NCBI GenBank assembly: GCA_963728965.1
Contig: CAVSMH010000007.1
Span: 229,554-293,553 of the forward strand
Direction of reading: 5' to 3'
DNA: 64,000 nt
Source of the DNA: DASQZT01 sp963728965
GTDB taxonomy: Bacteria; Acidobacteriota; Terriglobia; Bryobacterales; Bryobacteraceae
Position 1 is the stretch's first letter, and each line of letters opens with the position of its first letter. The notes beneath the pieces are model-generated. The model saw only the letters and a program-made list of their open reading frames with translations, was not told the DNA's origin and made no database searches. The translations under genes were made by a program, and so were the position numbers. Shown here piece after piece: positions 37,333-47,900 of the stretch.

Positions 37333-37662
37333 ATGCGCATGGAAGAACTCTCCCCGGCCAAACAGAGACTGCTTCGGCTGTTTCAAGCCATTAACTTCGG
37401 GCGCATTGAGGAACTGGAGATCCGTGATGGCGAACCACAGTTCAGTCCGGCGCCGCGGGTCTTTGTCGAACTGAAACTGGACACCGACGACGGTCCGCGC
37501 CGCGAGTCTCAACTCGATCGCTTTCCGCTGCGCAGCCAGGTCGAACGCTTTTTCGGCCAGATCTCGCGGCTCGCCGAAGGCACCGTGGAGATGATCGAAG
37601 TCCGCCACGGTCTTCCCTTCCGGATGGTCATCGAGGCGATGCCCGCGGAGGTGGAGCAATGA
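37333..37662 (+). CDS. hypothetical early phage protein
   Basis: 109 residues, mixed alpha/beta, with ELSPAKQRLLRLFQAINFG and VERFFGQISRLAEG. Starts 4 bases after the previous stop and overlaps the sigma factor gene start by 4 bases. No family recognised. Confidence 0.65.
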   Translation: MRMEELSPAKQRLLRLFQAINFGRIEELEIRDGEPQFSPAPRVFVELKLDTDDGPRRESQLDRFPLRSQVERFFGQISRLAEGTVEMIEVRHGLPFRMVIEAMPAEVEQ

Positions 37663-38171
37663 GCACTCTGGCCGCAATCGATCCCTTCGTCATCCGGCAG
37701 GCCGAGATCCGCGCCAGCCGCATGGTTGGCAACTACGGCTTCACCCGCGACGACTGGGAGGACCTCCGGCAGGAACTGCTGCTCGATTACGTTACGCGGC
37801 AACCGAAGTTCAGCCCAGATCGCGGCGACCATCGCGGTTTCGCCTTCGGCGTATTGCAGAACCGCGCGGCGAAGCTATCAGCGCGGCAATGCCGGATGCG
37901 GGCCTTCCTGGAACCTGGCCCCGAGGCGAACTGGAACAGCCTGCCTTCCCCGGCTGGCGACCTCGACCTTCGCCTCGATGTCCAAGCGGTCATCTCGCGG
38001 CTGCCTGTCCACCTGCGGATCCTCGCACGGGAACTGAGCGAGATGGACGCGGCGGATGTTCGCCGGCAAGCCGGCAGGTCACGCTCTCGGGTCCACCGAT
38101 GGATCGTCGAGATCCGGGCGGCGTTCATCGACGCCGGGCTGGTCCCGGCGAGCCGTGGAGGTGCGCGGTGA
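37659..38171 (+). CDS. phage-encoded sigma-70 family factor
   Basis: 170 residues. A region-2-like segment (DDWEDLRQELLLDYVTRQ) and a region-4 helix-turn-helix (LSEMDAADVRRQAGRSRSRVHRW) give the layout of small ECF-like sigma factors. Would redirect host RNA polymerase to phage promoters. It overlaps both neighbours (ATGA, GTGA). Confidence 0.75.
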   Translation: MSTLAAIDPFVIRQAEIRASRMVGNYGFTRDDWEDLRQELLLDYVTRQPKFSPDRGDHRGFAFGVLQNRAAKLSARQCRMRAFLEPGPEANWNSLPSPAGDLDLRLDVQAVISRLPVHLRILARELSEMDAADVRRQAGRSRSRVHRWIVEIRAAFIDAGLVPASRGGAR

Positions 38172-39050
38172 ATCAGAACCAGGCTGTCTCGATCACCAGC
38201 ATACGCCTCGACGGCGGGACACAACCGCGTGCGGCGCTCGATTTCGAAGCCGTTGAGGACTACTCCGCGGCTATGGGAACGGGCGCCAAGTTCCCGCCGG
38301 TGACGATCTTCTACGACGGTACAGACTATTGGTTGGCCGATGGCTTCCACCGTGTTAAGGCCGCTTACGCGGCCGGCCAGGACACGATTGAGTGCGAGGT
38401 TCACCAGGGCACGCGGGAAGACGCTCAGTGGTGCAGCTTCAGCGCCAACAAGGCCAACGGGTTGCGGCGCACCAACGCCGACAAGCAACGCGCTGTGAAA
38501 TGCGGCCCTCCAGCATCCCAGCGGCGTGCCACTGAGCGATAGGCAGATCGCGAAACATGTTGGCGTGAGCGATCAGATGGTTCATGATTACTGGCACCAG
38601 ATGGAATCGACTGCCAAAGTTTGGCAGTCAACCCGTCGAACCGGTCGCGACGGTCGAACTATCAATGTCACCAAGATTGGGCGATCGGTTGTGCCCGAGC
38701 CCACACCGGCGCCAGCGCCGGTCGAGCAGGCCGGTGATGCACCGTCGGCAACAGCTAACGATGATTCGGGTGCGTCGGGCCCTGTTTCACCTGCGCCCGC
38801 GCGTACTACTCGATCGCAACGGATCGACCGGGTAGCCCGTTTGACCCTGTCCTTCATTGAAGTCACGAAGCATCTCATCCACTTGATTGGCTGGCTGGGC
38901 GAAAGCGCCGGCGAATTCGACGAGGCTGAACTGCTGTTGTCGAGGGTTGGCGACTCTGCTAACGCAGTCATCGCAGAAATCGAGCGGAAGGCGGTTGCCG
39001 CCGATCCGCTGAACGCATCCCGGCTGGGAATTCAGGAGAAGAGATCATGA
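38168..39050 (+). pseudogene. ParB-like DNA-binding protein, one +1 frameshift
   Basis: 293 residues after removing one extra base near 38500 (joining KQRAVK with AALQHPSG). N-terminal ParB-like domain with LADGFHRVKAAYAAG, a helix-turn-helix (LSDRQIAKHVGVSDQMV), a low-complexity linker and a helical C-terminal region. May act in replication control or partition-like DNA binding. Confidence 0.7.
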
Positions 39051-40104
39051 CGACATTAAGAATTCTATCTGGCGCACTGGACGAATTGAACGAAGGTCAA
39101 ATCGTGCTCCGCGGCGTGATCGACCCCGCCTCGTTGGATGGCCCGATCAGGCCAGACTTACCAGCGCGACACGCTGCCGAAATCGACGATCGAGGGATTG
39201 ATGGAGGCGTTCCGCAACGGCTCGGGTCGTGTGCCGGATGTAGAACTCGCGGTCCGCGGCGAGCGTTACGGATGCACCGACGAGAAGGGGACGTACACGA
39301 TCACCGGCACCGCGTACATCATCGACGGCCTTCAACGGATCAGTGCTGCTCGCCAATGCGTGTGCGACGGCGGCCGGCCTCTGGTCGGGGCAATGGTCCA
39401 TTTCGGGACCACCGAACAATGGGAACGGGAGAGATTCCGCATCCTGAACATGCGAAGGACACGGCTCTCGCCGAACATCCTGCTCCGCAACCACGCAGCA
39501 GAGTGCCCATCTCTCCGCCGCCTCCGCGATGCTCTGCTCCGATGAATCGTTCGTGCTGTGCCATCGCGTCTCGTGGTCGCAACACATGCGTCGCGAAGAG
39601 TTGCTGACCGCATTGACCTATCTGAAGACGGTGACCCGACTGCATTCAACATTCGGGGCCGGTCGATATGTCTCCGTGTCCGGGATCTGTCAGGCGATTC
39701 CACCCATGATGGCCAACATCGGGCAGGCCACGATGGTCGAAAACGTCAAGACGTTCTTCGAGCTGCTCGATACCGCCTGGGGCGTTCGCGGGATTCTGTA
39801 CAAGGACCGAGCGACTCACCTCAAGGGAGCGTTCCTCGCCGCCCTCGCGGAAGTGATCTCCGAATATCCGGCCTTCTGGTCGGGCAAGACTCTGCGGTTT
39901 GACCGCGAAATGCAGAAGAAGATCGGCCAGTTCCCACTCGGCGAACCGAGCGTCCGCGCAATGGCGTGCAGCACAGCGAGCATCGGTCTACTAAGCAGGG
40001 TCATTGTGGACCACATCAACTCCGGCAAGCGCACGCGCCGGCTGGTGGCGCCGAATCCCCTTCAGGGTGGGACCCGCCGCGAAATCCAGGGCCAATCCGT
40101 ATGA
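39047..40104 (+). pseudogene. DGQHR/DndB-like domain protein, two +1 frameshifts
   Basis: 351 residues after removing extra bases near 39150 and 39515. YQRDTLPK and IIDGLQRISAAR match the DGQHR motif region found in DndB-related and ParB-like proteins. The C-terminal part is helical. Role unknown; possibly DNA modification sensing or regulation. Overlaps both neighbours by ATGA. Confidence 0.6.
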
Positions 40105-41122
40105 CCAGCGCCCCCATGGTCTCCACGTACTCGATGTGGTCGCTGTTCCGGAACTGCCGGAAGGCAGTCGAATGGCGCTACCTCGATCAACTCGTGCCAA
40201 TCCAGCGTGACCGCAATCTGCACTTCGGTTCGCTCATCCACGAATGCCTTCAGACGTGGCACCAGCGCCGCGACCTGGGCGAAGTGGTGGCGCTCATTGA
40301 TCGGCTGTGCCCCAACCGGCTCCAGGATGAGAACCAGCACCGGGACTGGCATCTCGCCACCGCGATGATGAGTGCTTACGCCGCGCGCTATGCCGTCGAG
40401 GAGTTCGAGATCGTCGCGCTGGAGAAGACCTTCGAGGGTCCGATCATCAACCCGGCCACAGGTGCGGCCTCGCGTAGCTTCGTTCTCGCCGGCAAGGTCG
40501 ACGGCATCGTCCGCATCGGCGGCGATTACTTCGTCCTGGAACATAAGACGGCGGCGCAGATCGACGGGGATTACCTGGAGAAACTGTGGACGGACTTTCA
40601 GATCACCATCTACGCCTACTATGTCGAGCAGGCGATGGGCATCCCAATCACCGGGATTCTCTACAACGTCCTCGTGAAGGCGAAGCTCCAGCAAAGTAAG
40701 GGTGAGACCGAAGTGGAATATCAGGAGCGCCGCGCGGAACTCCTGGCGAAGTCGAAGACCGGCAAGAGTTCACGCGAAGCGCCGAATGCCGGAAACCGAT
40801 GAGGAGTTTCAGGAGCGCCTCGCTGAGAAATACGCCGATCCTGACGATGCTCCACCGCGAGATGCTCTATCTCTCACGGGACCGTTTCGACATTCTGCGC
40901 AGCGAACTCTGGGAACTGACCCAGGCTTTCCTCGATGCCCGGCGGCGCGGGGTTTTCTACCAGAACACAGCGTTCTGCTTCAACTACCAGCGGCCCTGCC
41001 CGTACTTTGCGCTCTGCCGCTCCAACGGCAATCCGAATCTGATCGAGAACTTCTACCAGCGTGTCCCGCCCAACGAAGAGTTGCGGGTGCTGCCCAGCGA
41101 AACACCCGAGCCAGTTTTTTGA
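40101..41122 (+). pseudogene. PD-(D/E)XK nuclease, Cas4/RecB-like with Fe-S cysteines, two +1 frameshifts
   Basis: 339 residues after removing extra bases near 40775 and 40855. Catalytic core: GKVDGIVRIGG then FVLEHKTAA (D...ExK), with QITIYAYYVEQ as the following helix. An N-terminal Cys (FRNCRKAVEW) and a C-terminal cluster C-x6-C-x5-C (CFNYQRPCPYFALC) match the four-Cys iron-sulphur layout of AddB/Cas4-type nucleases. Likely a phage recombination exonuclease, upstream of a Sak4-like ATPase and an SSB. Confidence 0.8.
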
Positions 41123-41133
41123 AAAGGAGAAAC

Positions 41134-41871
41134 ATGTCCATTCTGCCAACCGCAAAAACACAACCCAAGCCCGACCTCGCGGACCTGACCGTCCTCGTGT
41201 ACGGGCAAACGAAGATCGGCAAGTCCACGTTTTGCTCGCAATCCGAAGGCGCGCTCTTTCTGGCCACTGAGCCGGGGCTGAACGCACTCGATGTGTACCA
41301 GGTCCCGGTCCAGTCCTGGGAAGACCTGCTGAACGCCTGTGCCGAGCTGGAGAAGGGAGGCCACCCCTTCAAGACCGTCATCATCGACACGATCGACAAC
41401 GCCTACAAATTCTGCACGGATCACATCTTGAAAAAGTTGAAGGTTGAGCACGAGTCGGATCTTGGCTATGGGAAGGGCTACGCCATCGTCAACAACGAAT
41501 TCCAGCGCGTGCTAACGAAGCTGGCCTTTCGGCCATACGGCCTGTTCCTCATCTCGCACTCCAAGGAGATCGAAGTCGAGACGCGCACCGGCAAATACAC
41601 CCGCACCGTACCGACCCTGCCCGACAAGGCCCGCAAAATCGTCCTGGGCATGGTTGACATGGTTCTGTATTGCGACCTGGAGGACGCGGAGGATAAGACC
41701 ACCCGCCGGCTGATCCGCACCAAGCCAAGCAAGTACTACGAAGCTGGCGATCGGACCGGCCGTCTGCCAGAGACCCTCGATGTCGATTTCGGCAAGTTTC
41801 TCGAAGCCTTCAACGCGGCCGTGGCGCCGCTGAAAGCGCAGGCGGCGGCCAAAACACCGGCGGCGAAATGA
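41134..41871 (+). CDS. Sak4-like P-loop ATPase (AAA_24)
   Basis: 245 residues, AAAAGGAGA upstream. Walker A YGQTKIGKSTF, ALFLATEPG, Walker B TVIIDTIDN and GLFLISHSKE resemble the RecA-core single-strand-annealing-like phage proteins. Presumably partners the nuclease and ssDNA-binding protein in phage recombination. Confidence 0.8.
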   Translation: MSILPTAKTQPKPDLADLTVLVYGQTKIGKSTFCSQSEGALFLATEPGLNALDVYQVPVQSWEDLLNACAELEKGGHPFKTVIIDTIDNAYKFCTDHILKKLKVEHESDLGYGKGYAIVNNEFQRVLTKLAFRPYGLFLISHSKEIEVETRTGKYTRTVPTLPDKARKIVLGMVDMVLYCDLEDAEDKTTRRLIRTKPSKYYEAGDRTGRLPETLDVDFGKFLEAFNAAVAPLKAQAAAKTPAAK

Positions 41872-41893
41872 GTTCCCAACAGGAGAAGAGACT

Positions 41894-42352
41894 ATGAGCA
41901 AACGTTCAATTGACTTGTCACAATTCGACGACGATTTCCGCGGCGAGCAGCCCGAGGAGCGCGGCGATTTCGAGAGCGTTCCCGACGGCAAGTACCAGGT
42001 GACTGTCGAGAAAGTCGAGTTGACGGAAGCCCAGAGCAGCGGCAATCCGATGCTGAAATGGACGCTCCGGGTGATTGCGCCGAAGTTCGTCAACCGCCTG
42101 ATGTGGCGCAACAGCGTCATCACCCACAACACCTTGAAGTACGTGAAAACCGATCTGCACACGTGCGGGCTCGATCTCGACAAGCTGTCGGAGCTGCCGA
42201 AGCACCTGAAGCAACTGCTCGACATCAATCTCGAGGTGACGAAGAAGACCAAGGGCGACAACGAGAACATCTTCTTCAACCGCCGCATTGAGAACGACAG
42301 GGCGCCGGGGAAATTCCGGGAAGAGGCGGGCGACGCCCTTGTCCCGTTCTAG
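41894..42352 (+). CDS. DUF669-like ssDNA-binding protein
   Basis: 152 residues. FESVPDGKYQVTVEKVEL and NPMLKWTLRVI followed by an acidic end are typical of DUF669 phage proteins thought to be single-stranded DNA-binding. AGGAGAAG precedes the ATG. Confidence 0.75.
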   Translation: MSKRSIDLSQFDDDFRGEQPEERGDFESVPDGKYQVTVEKVELTEAQSSGNPMLKWTLRVIAPKFVNRLMWRNSVITHNTLKYVKTDLHTCGLDLDKLSELPKHLKQLLDINLEVTKKTKGDNENIFFNRRIENDRAPGKFREEAGDALVPF

Positions 42353-42788
42353 CGTTGGGCCGGCGACGATCATCATTGACACGCGGGAACAGGAGCCTTA
42401 CTCGTTCGATCCCCGGTTAGCGGCGGCTGTGCGGCGGGCGCTGCCATCCGGGGATTACTCCGTCGCCGGTTTGGATGGCATCGTCGCCGTGGAGCGAAAG
42501 ACGCTCGACGATTTCGTATCCACGGTAATCCATAGCCGGCGGCGGTTCCGCGAGGAACTGCGGAAACTCGCAGGTTACCGGGCGGCGTGCGTGGTGGTGG
42601 AGGCGGGGATCGGCGACGTCCTCCTGAAGCGCTACCGGGGCGAATCGCATCCGAACGCGGTGTTGGGAAACGCGTTGTCGATCATCCTCGACTACGGTGT
42701 CCCGGTCTTCTTCTGCACGAACCGCCAGGCCGCCTGCCATTTCGTGCAGGCATATCTTCTCGCCGCGCACACAAGGTGGGGGACATGA
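42339..42788 (+). CDS. ERCC4-fold nuclease
   Basis: 149 residues from a TTG with a GGAAGAGGCGGG stretch upstream; an earlier TTG at 42288 is possible. The motif IIIDTREQEPY, then GDYSVAG and VERKTLDDF, is the ERCC4 (XPF-type) nuclease core. Probably resolves branched DNA in replication. It overlaps the previous gene by 14 bases and the helicase start by ATGA. Confidence 0.8.
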   Translation: MSRSSVGPATIIIDTREQEPYSFDPRLAAAVRRALPSGDYSVAGLDGIVAVERKTLDDFVSTVIHSRRRFREELRKLAGYRAACVVVEAGIGDVLLKRYRGESHPNAVLGNALSIILDYGVPVFFCTNRQAACHFVQAYLLAAHTRWGT

Positions 42789-44956
42789 CATCAGAACGGG
42801 CCAGCATTCGCGGCGTAGTGGAGACCGTCTTCTACTCGGGACCGGCATTCAGCGCCGGCCGCCTTCGCACTGTGACCGGAGCTGTAGTGAAGTTCGCAGG
42901 CAAGGTGTTCGTGAAGGAGAGCGATCCGGTCAAGCTGGAGGGCCATTGGGTGAACCACCCGAAGTACGGCCGCCAGTTTGAGGCCGAGTTCATGGGCCAC
43001 GACCTGGAGATGGACCCGGATGGACTCGCCAACTTTCTGGCTAACCATCCGGACCTGAAGGGTATCGGTCCCGCGAAGGCGCGTCTGATCGCGGATGAGT
43101 TCGGCGCAGACTTCGACGCCGTGATCCGGACCAAACCCGAAGCGGTGGCCGCTGTGGCCAAAGTGTCCACCGAGATCGTGGTTGAGCTCCAGCGAATCTG
43201 GATCGCCAACAGCGATTTCAACACCGCCATGGCATATCTCTCGGCTTTCGGGTTGACCCATCATCAGGTCACTACGCTGGTTGGGAAGTTCGGTAACCAG
43301 GTCGTTCCGATCCTGGAGCGCGATCCTTATGTGCTCATGCGTGAAATCTCCGGCTTCGGCTTCAAGCGCGTGGATAAGATCGCGCGCAAGATGGGCACGC
43401 CGAAGGAGCTGCCCTCGCGGATTCGCGCCGGGATCCACTATTCCGTGCTGGCCGCGCTGGACGACGGCGATTGTTGGGTCGAGTATGAGGACCTGCTTGA
43501 CCGCGCCAACACCCTCCTGGTGATGGACACACTCGACAGCCGAGAGGTCATCGAACGTCACCTGGAGTCGTTGATTACCGAGGACATCCTCTTCTCGCAG
43601 CCGTTCGAGCGGTTGGTGGTCGCCGACCCCGAGATTCACCGGATGGAGACGGAGCTGGCGGCGATCCTGAAGACCGCCCACGAGCGGAGCCCACATGCGG
43701 TTGCGGAAACGGACCAGTTGCTCGACGCCGAGGGTGGCGAGTTGAATCCGGAGCAGAGGGACGCCGTAAGAAACGCATTGAACTTTTCAATCTCCCTGAT
43801 GACCGGCGGTGCCGGCAGCGGAAAGACGTACGCAGTCTCCACGATTACCAGCATCGCCGAAAGATTGGAGTTGAAAGTCGTGCTGGCGGCGCCCACGGGC
43901 AAGGCTGCCAAGCGCCTCGAGGAAGTTGTCGGCCATGAATCGAGCACGATCCATCGCCTCCTGGGCTTCAACGGTCATACCTATTCCCGCGATTCCCTCA
44001 ATCCCATCGAGGCCGACATCCTCGTCATCGACGAAGTTTCCATGGTGGACGTTGCACTCGCCTGGCGGCTATTCCAGGCCGTGGATCGCGCCCGCACCGC
44101 AGTTGTCCTGGTTGGGGACCATAACCAGTTGCCGCCGGTGGGCCCGGGCAATCTCCTGCGGGATCTGGTGCGGTCGCAAGCAATCCCGACGACTGTCCTC
44201 ACGCGAATCATCCGTCAGGCCGGCGTGCTGAAGGAGAACTCCACTGCCGTCCTGGAGGGCGAAGTGCGGCCCACTTCGGATGTCCGGATCGGCGCGCGGC
44301 GGCCGTGGTACGTCATCGACAAGTTCACCGACCGCGACGACGTGCGGCGCATGCTGCTGCTCCTGTTCGATGAAACACTCCACGAACGGCTCGGCTACGA
44401 TCTTATCCGCGATGTCCAGGTGCTTACACCCACGCACAAAGGCCCGCTGGGGACGGTCGAGTTGAATATTGAACTGCAGCGGTTGCTGCAAAAGAAGCTG
44501 TATGGCTTCGAGCCTCCCGATGTGGAGGCCGGCCACAGACCGCGCTTCTACGCGGGCGACAAGGTGATTCAAACCAAGAACGACTACGAGTTGGGCGTCA
44601 TGAACGGCGCGATGGGTATCGTCCTGGGCGCTGAAACCGATGGCGGCCTCACGGTCAACTTCGACGGCATGCCCGTGGAGATCGATTCCGGCGCACTTGG
44701 GAATCTGCAACTGGCATACGCTACTTCGATCCACAAGGTGCAGGGATCGGAATTCCCTTGCGCGGTTGTGATCGCCCATAAATCGCATTCGTTCATGCAC
44801 CACCGCAACCTGCTCTACACGGCTGTGACGCGCGCGAAGGACTCCGTCATCATTCTCGGGGACCGCTGGGGGATCGACAACTGCGCCGCCAAACGCCAGG
44901 TGGACCGGCGTAATACGTTCCTGTCTTTCCTGCTGCACCAGGACTCGCCCTCGTGA
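42785..44956 (+). CDS. RecD2-like helicase
   Basis: 723 residues, intact. N-terminal OB-like region and helix-hairpin-helix repeats (LKGIGPAKARLIADEFG; GFKRVDKIARKMG) as in RecD2, then the SF1 helicase core: GGAGSGKT near residue 340, VIDEVSMVD near 412, HKVQGSEFP and YTAVTRAK near the end. The 5'-3' polarity is inferred from the family. Copy 1 of this gene enters the window at its left edge. Confidence 0.9.
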   Translation: MTSERASIRGVVETVFYSGPAFSAGRLRTVTGAVVKFAGKVFVKESDPVKLEGHWVNHPKYGRQFEAEFMGHDLEMDPDGLANFLANHPDLKGIGPAKARLIADEFGADFDAVIRTKPEAVAAVAKVSTEIVVELQRIWIANSDFNTAMAYLSAFGLTHHQVTTLVGKFGNQVVPILERDPYVLMREISGFGFKRVDKIARKMGTPKELPSRIRAGIHYSVLAALDDGDCWVEYEDLLDRANTLLVMDTLDSREVIERHLESLITEDILFSQPFERLVVADPEIHRMETELAAILKTAHERSPHAVAETDQLLDAEGGELNPEQRDAVRNALNFSISLMTGGAGSGKTYAVSTITSIAERLELKVVLAAPTGKAAKRLEEVVGHESSTIHRLLGFNGHTYSRDSLNPIEADILVIDEVSMVDVALAWRLFQAVDRARTAVVLVGDHNQLPPVGPGNLLRDLVRSQAIPTTVLTRIIRQAGVLKENSTAVLEGEVRPTSDVRIGARRPWYVIDKFTDRDDVRRMLLLLFDETLHERLGYDLIRDVQVLTPTHKGPLGTVELNIELQRLLQKKLYGFEPPDVEAGHRPRFYAGDKVIQTKNDYELGVMNGAMGIVLGAETDGGLTVNFDGMPVEIDSGALGNLQLAYATSIHKVQGSEFPCAVVIAHKSHSFMHHRNLLYTAVTRAKDSVIILGDRWGIDNCAAKRQVDRRNTFLSFLLHQDSPS

Positions 44957-47900
44957 ACACGCCGGTGGACGTCCACGCGTACTACCGGCAAGTTACCGAT
45001 GTAGACATCGGCGAGATCGCGCGCGAACTCCTCGGCGCCCGTGTCATCCAGGAGACGCGCCAGACGCTTTTCTGCGACTGCCCGAATCACCGGAGCCAAT
45101 CTCACCGTTCACTGCACATCACGCTCGACAACCAGGGGTGGCGCTGCTGGGGCTGTGGCGTAGGGGGCGATGTCCTGCAGTTCGTCGAGTTCGTGCGCCA
45201 TGGCGTCGTGACGCGCGGTCAGTCGGGCCGCATGCCGGAATCCCACCGCCAGGCACGGGACTTCCTGGCGACGCGGGTTGGACTGCCGTCGCTGTCGGAG
45301 ATCGCGTCGGGAAACCCGGAGGCGGCGGAAGAAGCGCACCAGCTCACGCTCCGTGTCCGTGATGCACTGACCGCGGTCGCGAACTTGTATCACCAGCGGC
45401 TCATCGGGAACACGGAGGTGCTCGCCTGGTTCCGGGCGAAGTATGGAATTGCTCAGGAGACGATTGATCGGCTGAAAGTCGGCTTCGCCGACAATGTGGA
45501 CCCAAGCGCGGCGCGCACTCTGATGGACGGACCGGGCGCCTTCACAAAGGGCGACCTGACGGCTTGTTCGGCATTTCGTCCAACGCCGCAGGACGGTGTC
45601 GTCCCGTTCTTCGATGGCCGGATCGTTTTTCCTTACTGGAGCCGCGGCCACGTCGTGTTCATGATTGGACGCCGGACTCCGTGGACGCCGGATCACGAGT
45701 GGGAGAAATCGAAGTACAAAAAGCTCGCCGTGCGTAACGACCGCAATAACGCACACGTCGCGCCATGCATCCGGAATGACGTTCTCTACAACGAGGATGT
45801 ATTTCTCACCCGTCCCGAGCGGATCATCATCACCGAAGGCGTCACCGATTGCATTTCGCTCATGGAACACGGATTCGCCGCAGTCTCCCCGGTGACGGTG
45901 CAGATCCGCGAGGCCGACTGGGAACGGCTGCTGCCGAAACTCGCCGGTGTGAAAACCGTCTTCATCTGCCAGGACAACGAAGTCTCCGAGGCGGGGATGC
46001 AGGGCGCGCTAAAGACGGCACGTATTCTCGCCGGCAACTGCATCTCGACCCTGGTGGCGGTATTGCCGCTGGGCGAAAGACAACGGGCAGCTCGGGAACG
46101 GCTGGCCGGACTGCCAGCCGGAAGTGCCGAGGCCGAAGCGCTCATCGCGGACGCGAAGATCGACGTCAACGAGTACTTCGCGTCGGGGAAGACGGCGGCT
46201 GATTTCGAAGCCCTTCTCGCCGCGGCGCAGACGCCGATGGAAAGTGCCGTCGCGGCCCTGGACTCGAATACCCCCGACGAGGATCTGTCGCGTCTCCTGG
46301 ACCCGATCATGCGCGAGGTTGGCCGTCTGGCTCCTATCGAGCAGGAACGCTACCTCCGGTTGATTCAATCCCGATGCGGGAGATCCAGACTGCCGGTAGG
46401 CGTCCTTCGCCAGCAGTTGAAGGTGGTAGTCCTCGATGGAAAGACTCGAAGCAAGTACGAACGGGGCGCCAGGAATTCGCATTCCGCCGGAACGCCGGGC
46501 GGCGCTGGCAGCGGTAAACCGGTTTTTCCGAGGATCCGGGTCAACGACCGTCAATTGCGCGAACTCGTGTCGGACGCCTGGGATGCCATTCACCGTGCCA
46601 ACCAGCCTGGGGGTGGCGTGTATCCGCACGCCCCGTTCCTGTTCCAACGCGCCGGCCAGTTGGTCCGGCTTGCGGTCGGGGAATTCGGTCCCGGAATCGA
46701 CGACATGAACGAGGACGCCGTGTACGGGTTGTTGGCGCGTACCGCGGACTGGTTCAAAGCGCTGGAAGACTCCGACGTGGAGACCTCGCCGTCGAGAGAC
46801 GCGGCGAAAGACATGATTGCCTATCCGGATCTGCACCTGCCGACTCTGGAGGGCGTCATCAGCACGCCGGTGTTTGGCCGGCAGGGCGAATTAATCCTGA
46901 AGGAGGGATATCACATGGAAGACCGGCTTTGGATGTGGCCTGATCGCAACCTTGAGGCTGCGGAGATTCCGGCTGCGCCGACCGCAGAGGAGATCGCGGC
47001 GGCGCGCGGTGTTCTTTTCGACGAGTTGTTGGTGGACTTCCCGTTCGTAAACGTTTCGGATCGCGCGCACGTGGTGGCCGCCACGCTGCTGCCATTCGTG
47101 CGGCGTCTCATAGACGCCCCTACTCCCATGCACCTGATCGAAGCGCCGACGATGGGATCCGGAAAGGGCCTTCTTGCCAATCTGATTTCCATCGTGACGA
47201 CAGGGAGTCCCTGCGAGGCCCGTACCTTACCGGAAAGCGAGGATGAAACTCGCAAGATGCTGACCGCCGAACTGATGAAGGGACGGCCCATCATCCTTTT
47301 GGATAACGCCAGCGACCGGAAGCAACTGTATTCCTCGTCGTTGGCTTCGGTGCTTACGTCGGTGCGATGGACGGACCGGAAGCTTGGGGAATCGAGCATG
47401 GCCTCCGTACCCAACCACGCACTGTGGTTGATGACTGCCAACAACCCCAACCTGCACTTGGAGATTACGCGCCGCTGCGTCCGGATACGCATCGACCCGC
47501 GCGTCGACCGGCCGTGGAAGCGCAGCGGCTTCAAGCATCCCGACGTGGCGGTATGGGCGAGACAAAATCGGTCGGTACTGGTGCATGCCATCCTCACTCT
47601 GATTCGGGCGTGGATGGCCGCCGGCAAGCCGTGTCACCCGACGCGCCTGGGATCGTTCGAGACCTGGTCGACCACGATGGGCGGCATCCTTGAAGTCGCC
47701 GGAATTCAGGGATTCCTTGCGAGCCAGGATCAGTTGTATGAGGCCGCGGATGTCGAGGGCCAGATGTGGCGGGAGTTCACTGCCGCGTGGTGGGAAACGT
47801 TTCGGGACGCACCCAGGAAGGTCAGCGAACTGACGGACCTCTGTGAAAAGCAGGAACTCATGCTTCGCATGCGCGGCGACGGCTCGCCCAGATCGCAGCA

